Below the pieces are notes generated by a model, which did not search any database, was not told the DNA's origin, and worked only from the letters and a program-made list of their open reading frames with translations. From the NCBI GenBank assembly GCA_004292705.1, contig RDXA01000374.1:1-12760 (forward strand): a stretch of DNA of 12,760 nt, given 5' to 3'. The position numbers and the translations under genes are program-made. Shown in pieces: positions 1 through 5,611 of this stretch (positions are counted from its first letter, which is position 1; each line of letters starts with the position of its first letter). Origin of the DNA: Sphingomonadales bacterium. Lineage in GTDB: Bacteria; Pseudomonadota; Alphaproteobacteria; Sphingomonadales; Sphingomonadaceae.

Positions 1-545
1 ATCCTGGGCTTCGCGCGCCACTCGATCCGGCGATCTGCCGCGCGTGGCTGCCCCTGCTGTCTCCGCTGCTCGATCAGTGGTTTGGCGGCGCGGGCCGCCC
101 GTGGGCGATGCAGGCGTGGTACTCGCTGGTGACCACGCCGCCTGCTGCTCTCGCCCCGATACAGCGCCTGCCGCATATTGATGGCACGGATCCGCAGCAG
201 ATCGCGATGATGCTCTATCTGCATCACACCGGGCATGGCGGGACGGCGTTCTTCCGTCATCGGTCGACGGGTCTCGAGTCGCTCTCTGCGGAAGACTATC
301 CGCGTTATGCCGCCGCAGTTCAGGCCGAGGTTGCGCGCAGCGGTTTGCCACCCTCTGCCTATCCGACGGACGGCGCCCCGCATTTCGAGCGCGTGCACGT
401 CGCGGCCGGCACCTTCAACCGCGCGGTGTTCTATCGCGGCAATATTCTTCACAGCGGGGTCATCGACAATGATGCGCCGCTTTCAGCCGATCCGCGTGCG
501 GGACGGCTGACCATCAACGCCTTCTTCCGCCCGGCGGCGGACTGA
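1..545 (+). CDS. DUF6445 family protein, 3' part (5' end outside window)
   Basis: The reading frame is open from base 3 with no stop before TGA at 543-545, so this is the C-terminal ~180 residues of a gene that begins upstream. The ATG at 108 is internal, because family-like sequence (LDPAICRAWLPLL) precedes it. The stretch SLVTTPP..L.P.QRLPHIDG followed by GGTAFFRHRSTG is typical of the DUF6445 family, whose genes often sit beside tryptophan-halogenase-like genes in Caulobacterales and Sphingomonadales. Function is not established. I see an H-x-D (codons at 174-182), a later His in ILHSG (450-452) and an Arg in GRLTINAFF (504-506). This is the order of metal and co-substrate ligands in 2-oxoglutarate/Fe(II) oxygenases, so an oxygenase-like fold is my inference. 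The gene ends 19 bases before the halogenase start, which suggests co-transcription. Confidence 0.8.
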   Translation, partial: PGLRAPLDPAICRAWLPLLSPLLDQWFGGAGRPWAMQAWYSLVTTPPAALAPIQRLPHIDGTDPQQIAMMLYLHHTGHGGTAFFRHRSTGLESLSAEDYPRYAAAVQAEVARSGLPPSAYPTDGAPHFERVHVAAGTFNRAVFYRGNILHSGVIDNDAPLSADPRAGRLTINAFFRPAAD

Positions 546-564
546 CGGATGCAAGGGACGGGAT

Positions 565-2091
565 ATGGACAGGCCTGAAGTCAGGAAACTGGTGATTGTC
601 GGCGGGGGCACCGCCGGATGGATCACCGCTGCGGCCTTTGCCCGGCTGCTGGGCGAACGGCTCAGCATCGAGTTGGTCGAAAGCGAGGCGATCGGCACGG
701 TCGGGGTTGGCGAGGCGACCATCCCGCAAATCATTCGCCTCAATGCCATCCTGGGCCTCGACGAGAACGCCTTCCTGCGAGCGACATCGGGCACCTTCAA
801 GCTGGGCATCGAGTTCGTCGACTGGGGCAAGCTGGGCAGCCGCTATCTCCACACCTTCGGCGACACGGGGATGAACCTCGGCAATGTCGCCTTCCACCAC
901 TATTGGCGGCGCAGTATCAGTGGCAGCGCGGCGCACGCGCGGGGGCTGTGGGATTATTCGCTGCACCAGCAGGCGGCGAATCAGGCGAGGTTCGGCAAGC
1001 TCGACCGGGTCGGCAACACCGCAATGACAGGCCTTGCCTATGCCTATCACTTCGACGCCAGCCGCTATGCCCTGTTTCTGCGCGACTATGCCGAAGGGCG
1101 CGGCGTCACCCGCACCGAGGGGATTGTCGAGCGCGTCGAGAGGGATGGCGAGGACGGCGATATCACCGCGATCAGCCTGAAGGATGGCACGCGGGTGGCG
1201 GGCGATTTCTTCATCGACTGCACCGGCTTCCGGGCGCTGCTTCTGGCTGAAACGTTGGGGGTGGGCTATCACGACTGGTCGCGCTGGCTTCCCTGCGACC
1301 GCGCTCTGGCCGTGCCGAGCGAGCGTCTGCCGACCCTGGTGCCCTATACCCGCGCCACGGCGAAGCAAGCGGGCTGGCAGTGGCGCATCCCCTTGCAGCA
1401 CCGCACCGGCAATGGTCACGTCTATTCGTCGGGTTTCACTTCCGATGACGCGGCGACAGATGTCCTCCTCAAGGGTCTGGAGACAAAGGCTCTGGCCGAT
1501 CCGCGCCCGATCCGGTTCACCACCGGTCGGCGCGAGGCCTTCTGGGCGCACAATTGCGCTGCCATTGGCCTGTCGAGCGGTTTTCTCGAGCCGCTCGAAT
1601 CGACCAGCATCCACCTTATCCAATCGCATGTCAGCCGGCTGATCCAGCTCTTCCCGCGCCATCGCGACGCCGTGGCAGAGCGCGACGAATACAACCGCCG
1701 CTGCGCCGCCGAATTCGCGCAGATCCGCGATTTCCTGATCCTTCACTACCATCGCACGGACCGCGAAGATTCGGAATTCTGGCGCTATTGCAAGCACATG
1801 GACGTGCCCGACAGCCTCACCCACAAGATCGCGCTGTTCGCTGCCTCAGGCCGCGTGGGGCGCGATGTGGATGACTTGTTCCGGGATGCGAGCTGGGTGC
1901 AGGTGATGATTGGCCAGGGCATCATCCCGGCTGATTACGATCCGATGGCAGACCAGATCGCGCCGCAACAACTCGCCGAATTTCTCGCCAACCTGCGCAC
2001 GCTGGTTACCCGCGCGATCGGCGGACTGCCGACCCACGAGGATTACCTGCGCCAGCACTGCCCTGCCGATGCGAGCCTGCTGGCGGCCTGA
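565..2091 (+). CDS. Flavin-dependent tryptophan-halogenase family protein
   Basis: The 508-aa product has the usual length for FADH2-dependent halogenases (PF04820). The Rossmann motif GGGTAGW is at 13-19, the halogenase motif WQWRIP at 271-276, and the PLEST loop at 343-347. The catalytic Lys that activates hypohalous acid in PrnA/RebH aligns with K79 (FKLGI), and the active-site Glu with E345. The halide-binding loop reads E-S-T-S here, whereas PrnA has E-S-T-G. The ATG at 565 is preceded by AAGGGA (553-558) with a 6-base gap. A partner flavin reductase is not in the window. Relatives near TonB receptor, SapC and DUF6445 genes, such as BrvH of Brevundimonas, act on indole-like substrates and prefer bromide. 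Free tryptophan is therefore unlikely to be the natural substrate, which cannot be told from sequence. Halogenase chemistry looks intact. Confidence 0.93.
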   Translation: MDRPEVRKLVIVGGGTAGWITAAAFARLLGERLSIELVESEAIGTVGVGEATIPQIIRLNAILGLDENAFLRATSGTFKLGIEFVDWGKLGSRYLHTFGDTGMNLGNVAFHHYWRRSISGSAAHARGLWDYSLHQQAANQARFGKLDRVGNTAMTGLAYAYHFDASRYALFLRDYAEGRGVTRTEGIVERVERDGEDGDITAISLKDGTRVAGDFFIDCTGFRALLLAETLGVGYHDWSRWLPCDRALAVPSERLPTLVPYTRATAKQAGWQWRIPLQHRTGNGHVYSSGFTSDDAATDVLLKGLETKALADPRPIRFTTGRREAFWAHNCAAIGLSSGFLEPLESTSIHLIQSHVSRLIQLFPRHRDAVAERDEYNRRCAAEFAQIRDFLILHYHRTDREDSEFWRYCKHMDVPDSLTHKIALFAASGRVGRDVDDLFRDASWVQVMIGQGIIPADYDPMADQIAPQQLAEFLANLRTLVTRAIGGLPTHEDYLRQHCPADASLLAA

Positions 2092-2112
2092 CCGTCCGTA
2101 CAAGAGGAACAC

Positions 2113-2147
2113 GAAAAAGGGCGGCGCAGCAACCTGCACCGCCCTTT
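2113..2147. terminator. Bidirectional rho-independent terminator between convergent genes
   Basis: A long hairpin lies between the halogenase stop and the end of the cytochrome gene. The outer arm AAAGGGCGG (2116-2124) pairs with CCGCCCTTT (2139-2147). After one C-A mismatch, GCAG (2126-2129) pairs with CTGC (2134-2137) around a CAAC loop. Read on the minus strand the stem runs into TTTTTC, a good terminator for the cytochrome gene. On the plus strand the tail is only TTTGTG, so it is weaker for the halogenase transcript. Confidence 0.75.
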
Positions 2148-2174
2148 GTGTTCTGGGCCCGAAGGCGCAGCCGA

Positions 2175-2681
2175 TTACTTCGACTGGGCTTCCAGATAGG
2201 CCACCAGGTCAGCGCGCTTCTGCGCGTCCTTGACGCCGGGGAAGGCCATCTTGGTGCCGGGCATGAAGCCCTTGGGGTCTTCAAGATACTTGAACAGCAC
2301 GTCCGACGTCCAGGTCACGCCGCTGTTCTTGTTGGCATCCGAATAGGAGAAGCCCGGAACCGAGCCCGACTTGCGGCCAACAACCTTGTGCAGCGACGGG
2401 CCGACGCGGTTCACGCCTTCGTCGAACACGTGGCAGGTGCGGCATGCCGCAAACACCTTCTCGCCAGCAGCGGCATCGCCGGTAAAGCTGGCATACTCGA
2501 CAGCGCCGCCAGCCGGAGCGGCAGCCGCCGCCGGGGTTTCTGCCGCAGCCGGCGTTTCGGCCGGGGCAGCAGCTTCGGGCGCTTCGGCAGCCGGAGCTTC
2601 TTCTGCCTGCTTGCCACCGCAAGCCGAAAGAGTAGCGAGGCTCGCCAGCGCGGCCGCGCCCATCAGGAAATTACGCTTCAT
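2175..2681 (-). CDS. Lipoprotein cytochrome c, class I (mitochondrial/c2 type)
   Basis: This 168-aa protein starts with a lipoprotein signal peptide: MKR, a hydrophobic stretch, and lipobox L-S-A-C with the lipidated Cys at 21. Residues 24-60 form an Ala/Pro/Glu-rich flexible tether. A single-haem class I cytochrome c domain follows, with CRTCH at 80-84 binding haem covalently (His84 proximal ligand) and PGTKM at 141-145 giving Met145 as the distal ligand. The fold matches mitochondrial-type cytochrome c (GPSLHKVVGRKSG, FSYSDANK). It should be an electron carrier held on the periplasmic face, probably by the inner membrane, between a quinol oxidase complex and a terminal oxidase; the partners are not visible. 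The ATG at 2681 is chosen because AGAGGA lies about 9 bases upstream and the signal peptide begins here. The in-frame GTG at 2702 would only add seven residues before a normal signal peptide. Confidence 0.93.
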   Translation of the reverse strand: MKRNFLMGAAALASLATLSACGGKQAEEAPAAEAPEAAAPAETPAAAETPAAAAAPAGGAVEYASFTGDAAAGEKVFAACRTCHVFDEGVNRVGPSLHKVVGRKSGSVPGFSYSDANKNSGVTWTSDVLFKYLEDPKGFMPGTKMAFPGVKDAQKRADLVAYLEAQSK

Positions 2682-2904
2682 GGTCGTTTGTCCTCTGAAC
2701 ACTATGTTCCTCCCGCATCCTCGCGAGCCTTAAACCAGATTTTCGGGCATGGAAAGCGGGACTTCACGCAAGATTGTGACGCTCTCCCCAAATTCTGCAA
2801 GGGCCCCATGCGCAGCGGCGCAAAGGGTTTCCCGCCACCTCGCGCAAGGCCCGCTGCCGCGCACAAAGATTGCCTTGCGCGGCACGCACGCTATTGTCGC
2901 ATGC
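2682..2904. promoter_or_regulatory. Divergent intergenic region between cytochrome c and DUF1499 genes
   Basis: This 223-base gap separates divergent starts and must hold promoters for both genes. On the minus strand the cytochrome ribosome-binding site (AGAGGA) is clear. I did not find a well-spaced -35/-10 pair for the cytochrome. A frame continuous with the DUF1499 gene stays open back to an ATG at 2749, but the added residues (Arg/Ala/Pro-rich) do not look like part of that protein. Confidence 0.45.
2870..2897 (+). promoter_or_regulatory. Candidate promoter giving a leaderless DUF1499 mRNA
   Basis: TTGCCT (2870-2875) and TATTGT (2892-2897) are each 4/6 matches to the sigma-70 -35 and -10 consensus, with a 16-base spacer. 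Transcription would start about 7 bases after the -10, at or next to the ATG at 2905. No Shine-Dalgarno sequence precedes that ATG, which fits a leaderless transcript. The evidence is two short, imperfect hexamers only. Confidence 0.3.
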
Positions 2905-3720
2905 ATGATCATTCTGCCCAAGCACACCAAGCTCGTTCTCGCCCTGCTGGCGTTCCTGCCGCTCTATTTCATGGTTGCCGCGCTCGGCACCAAGATCGGC
3001 GTCTGGGACTGGAAAATCGGACTGATGACTCTGACGCTGGGCGGCGGGATTATCGTTCTGGGGATCACGGCACTGGCAGCGCTGGTCTCGCTGGTTCTCG
3101 CCATGCGTTCCAAGCCGCGCCACAATGGGGTGCTCGCGGTGGCGATCATCGGGCTGCTCGGCCCGGGGGCCGCATTGGCGGTGTTCATGAGCACGGGCGG
3201 AAAGGCTGCGGCCAATCCGATCCACGACATCGCCACCGACACCGCCAATCCGCCGGCCTTCTCGGCCGCAACCGTCGCCGCGCGCGAGGCTGCTGGGGCC
3301 AATCCGCTGAGCGACTATCAAAGCCCGCTCGGCAAGATTGCCCTGTATCAGAAGGCCGGAGTGTCACCCGAACTCGCAGTGAAATCCCACGCGCAGATCA
3401 TCACCGCGCGCAAGGATCGCCCGGCCCCGCTCCCGCTCGGCGGAGCGAGCAAGGCCGAGGGCGTCGCCGCCGTCGCTGCGGCAATGGGCGCGATGGGGTT
3501 TACGGATATCCGCCCCGATGCCGCTACCGGCACGGTCGAAGGCGTGGCGGAAACCTTCTGGTTCGGCTTCAAGGATGATGTCGTTGCCCGCGTAGGCGAT
3601 ACGCAGGTCGATTTCCGCTCGGTCAGCCGCGTCGGGGTGAGCGATCTTGGCGCCAACACCGCGCGTATTAACGAACTGCGCGAGCGCACCGAGGCGCTGC
3701 TGGGCGCGGCTAGTCGGTAA
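2905..3720 (+). CDS. DUF1499 domain membrane protein
   Basis: The 271-aa product has three hydrophobic segments near the N-terminus (about 8-28, 36-62 and 72-92), then a soluble region from about 150 to the end. That region matches DUF1499: paired blocks such as GVAAVAAAMGAMGFTDIRPD, VEGVAETFWFGFKDDVVARV and VDFRSVSRVGVSDLGANTARI. DUF1499 proteins are common in proteobacteria and plastids; their biochemical function is unknown. The ATG at 2905 is chosen because the first membrane segment follows directly. The upstream in-frame ATG at 2749 would add 52 residues unlike the family. The 3' end overlaps the convergent phosphatidyltransferase gene by 11 bases. Confidence 0.8.
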   Translation: MIILPKHTKLVLALLAFLPLYFMVAALGTKIGVWDWKIGLMTLTLGGGIIVLGITALAALVSLVLAMRSKPRHNGVLAVAIIGLLGPGAALAVFMSTGGKAAANPIHDIATDTANPPAFSAATVAAREAAGANPLSDYQSPLGKIALYQKAGVSPELAVKSHAQIITARKDRPAPLPLGGASKAEGVAAVAAAMGAMGFTDIRPDAATGTVEGVAETFWFGFKDDVVARVGDTQVDFRSVSRVGVSDLGANTARINELRERTEALLGAASR

Positions 3721-4315
3721 AGGCTGAGACCGCCACGGCGCTGCGCTGGACCACGGTCAGTGCACACAGGCCTGCATAGGCATAGGCGATTGGCCCGAAC
3801 CACGCCGGAAAGATGCACATCGCGATGAAGACCGCGATGGTCTCGGCACCCTCGGCCAGCCCGGTCGAGTAGAGGAAGCTTTTCTTGCCATGGGCCTCGC
3901 TGGTCGTCCCGCGCTTGGCGGCAATGACGGCGAAGGCGAGGAAGCTGACGCCTGTGAGCACAAAGCTGGCGACCAGCACCAGCGCGGGAAGCGTGTCAGC
4001 AGGGGTGAGGATCCCGAAGCCGAGCGGCACGCTGACATAAAAGGCAAAGTCCGCGACAATATCGAAATAGCCGCCCAGATCGGATGGCCCGCGCACCCGC
4101 GCCACGGCTCCGTCAAGCCCATCAAACAGCCGGTTGACGATGATGAGGGCGAGGCCCCAGCCGATATGCCCGAAGGCGATCGTGGCTGCACCCGTCAGCC
4201 CGAAGGCGAGGCCGGTGAAGGTCAGACCGTTGGCGGTGACACCAAGCCCTGCCAGAATGGCTCCAGCGCGGTTCAACGGCGGGTCGATCAGCGGGCGGAG
4301 TTTGGCGTCAAACAT
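3710..4315 (-). CDS. CDP-alcohol phosphatidyltransferase, YnjF-like
   Basis: This 201-aa integral membrane enzyme carries the family motif D65-x2-D68-G69-x2-A72-R73-x7-G81-x3-D85-x3-D89. The acidic residues bind divalent metal and the CDP-linked lipid. The family transfers a phosphatidyl group from a CDP-alcohol (usually CDP-diacylglycerol) to an alcohol acceptor; which acceptor is used here cannot be told. The rest (NRLFDGLDGAVAR, FLAFAVIAAKR, KKSFLYSTGLAEGAETI, FPAWF) resembles E. coli YnjF, an uncharacterised member of about 206 aa, rather than PgsA or PssA. It is the last gene of a four-gene minus-strand operon. Its ATG lies 4 bases after the transporter stop, consistent with translational coupling. 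The stop falls inside the end of the opposing DUF1499 gene. Confidence 0.88.
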   Translation of the reverse strand: MFDAKLRPLIDPPLNRAGAILAGLGVTANGLTFTGLAFGLTGAATIAFGHIGWGLALIIVNRLFDGLDGAVARVRGPSDLGGYFDIVADFAFYVSVPLGFGILTPADTLPALVLVASFVLTGVSFLAFAVIAAKRGTTSEAHGKKSFLYSTGLAEGAETIAVFIAMCIFPAWFGPIAYAYAGLCALTVVQRSAVAVSAFTD

Positions 4316-4319
4316 CGGC

Positions 4320-5606
4320 TCAGACCCAGCTCACCAAGCCGATCCAGGCCCCTGTCATGGCGCTGGCAAGGTTGCCCGAGATCCAGCTTTTCATTCCCAG
4401 CCCTGCTGCCTCGGCACGGCGTTCGGGGCACAGGGTGCCGATGGTCGATACCAGCAGGCCGACACTGGCGAGGTTCGCCACGCCGCACAGGGCGTAGGTG
4501 ACGATCAGCAGGCTTCGCGGCCCCAAGGTCCCGGCTGGCAGCGCGGCGAGTTCGAGATAGGCGACATATTCGTTGAGCACCGCCTTGGTGCCCATCAATC
4601 CGCCCGCCGCCTGGGCCTCGGCCCAGGGCACGCCCAGCAGCCACATGAACGGCGCGAGGCCCCAGCCCATCAGCCGCTTGAGGCTGAGCGGATCGCCATC
4701 GACCAAGGGCAGCAACGCTAGCGCCATATCGACCAGCGCAACCAGCGCGAAGACGGTGATGATCACCGCGATCACTGCAAGAAACAGCTGCATCCCGTCC
4801 ATCGTGCCTTTGACGATGGCATCGATAGCGCTCTCGTAGCGCAGGCCCCCATCGGCTTCAGCGCCTTCCTTGTCGATCTCGGTTGCGGTGTCATCGGCGG
4901 CAGCAGGCACCATCAACCGCGCGATCAGCAGCGCGGCGGGGAGCGAGATCAGCGACGCGGAAATCATATGCCCCACCGCATCCGGCACGGTTTCGCGCAA
5001 GGTGGTCGCATAAAGGATCAGGATCGCGCCCGAGATGGTCGCCATCGTCAGCGTCATGATCTGGAACAGCTCGCTCCTGCTCACCCTGGCGAAATAGGCA
5101 CGGGTCACCAGCGGGGCCTCGACCACGCCGAGGAACACGCTCGCCCCGCCCGACAGGCCGACGACGCCCGAAACGCCAAGACTGCGCCGAAGCAAGAAGG
5201 AGAGGCCGTTCACCATCCAGCGCAGCACGCCCCAATGCCACAGCAAGGCGGCCAATGCGGAAAAGACAATCACCAGCGGCAGGATCTGGAAAGCGATCAC
5301 CAGCGGCGGCTGTGCGCCCTCCTTCAGGGCAAACGGCAACTCCGCCCCGCCGAGATAGCCGAACATGTAGGACGAGCCCTTGAGCGTCGCCGTCTCGACC
5401 GCGCTGACTGCGGTGTTGACGAGACCGACCGCCTCCCAGACGACCGGCACGCGCACGATCAGCACTGCCAGAAGCCCCTGCATCGCCAGCGCCCCCGCGA
5501 TCCAGCGCCAGCCGGGGTGGCCGCGGCGGTTTTCGCTGATGGCCCATGCGATTCCCATCAGCACAGCTATGCCGATGATCCCCCGCAACTGGTCGAACAA
5601 TTCCAT
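4320..5606 (-). CDS. Concentrative nucleoside transporter (CNT/NupC family)
   Basis: The product of 428 aa with many membrane segments fits the CNT family (NupC about 400 aa), which couples nucleoside uptake to a Na+ or H+ gradient. Compared with Vibrio cholerae CNT, HP2 keeps the ribose-contacting Glu (E330 in GVPWAEA) and TM7 keeps N378 and S381 (CGVANLAS). In HP1 the nucleobase-binding G-Q-T-E becomes G160-V161-V162-E163, within LGVVEAPL. The Gln and Thr contacts are thus lost while the Glu remains, so base specificity may differ from the characterised pyrimidine or broad transporters. A charged loop of about 30 residues (near 235-265) separates the two halves. Start: the ATG at 5606 follows the reductase stop by 5 bases and has GGCGGGG upstream. 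The ATG at 5627 would overlap the upstream gene and lacks a ribosome-binding site. Confidence 0.85.
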   Translation of the reverse strand: MELFDQLRGIIGIAVLMGIAWAISENRRGHPGWRWIAGALAMQGLLAVLIVRVPVVWEAVGLVNTAVSAVETATLKGSSYMFGYLGGAELPFALKEGAQPPLVIAFQILPLVIVFSALAALLWHWGVLRWMVNGLSFLLRRSLGVSGVVGLSGGASVFLGVVEAPLVTRAYFARVSRSELFQIMTLTMATISGAILILYATTLRETVPDAVGHMISASLISLPAALLIARLMVPAAADDTATEIDKEGAEADGGLRYESAIDAIVKGTMDGMQLFLAVIAVIITVFALVALVDMALALLPLVDGDPLSLKRLMGWGLAPFMWLLGVPWAEAQAAGGLMGTKAVLNEYVAYLELAALPAGTLGPRSLLIVTYALCGVANLASVGLLVSTIGTLCPERRAEAAGLGMKSWISGNLASAMTGAWIGLVSWV

Positions 5607-5611
5607 CGCAA

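Noticed and set aside
514..1824. Long open frame on the minus strand opposite the halogenase
   Set aside because: It is an antisense shadow of a high-GC gene: the product matches no family I know, while the plus-strand frame has all halogenase motifs.
2509..2612. Imperfect GC-rich tandem repeat in the cytochrome gene
   Set aside because: It encodes the Ala/Pro/Glu linker; repetition follows from low-complexity protein sequence, not from a mobile or CRISPR-like repeat.
2148..3578. Long plus-strand frame of 476 codons across the cytochrome, intergenic region and DUF1499 gene
   Set aside because: It crosses two well-supported genes in other frames and a terminator flank; the product is low-complexity Arg/Gly/Ala sequence with no domain.
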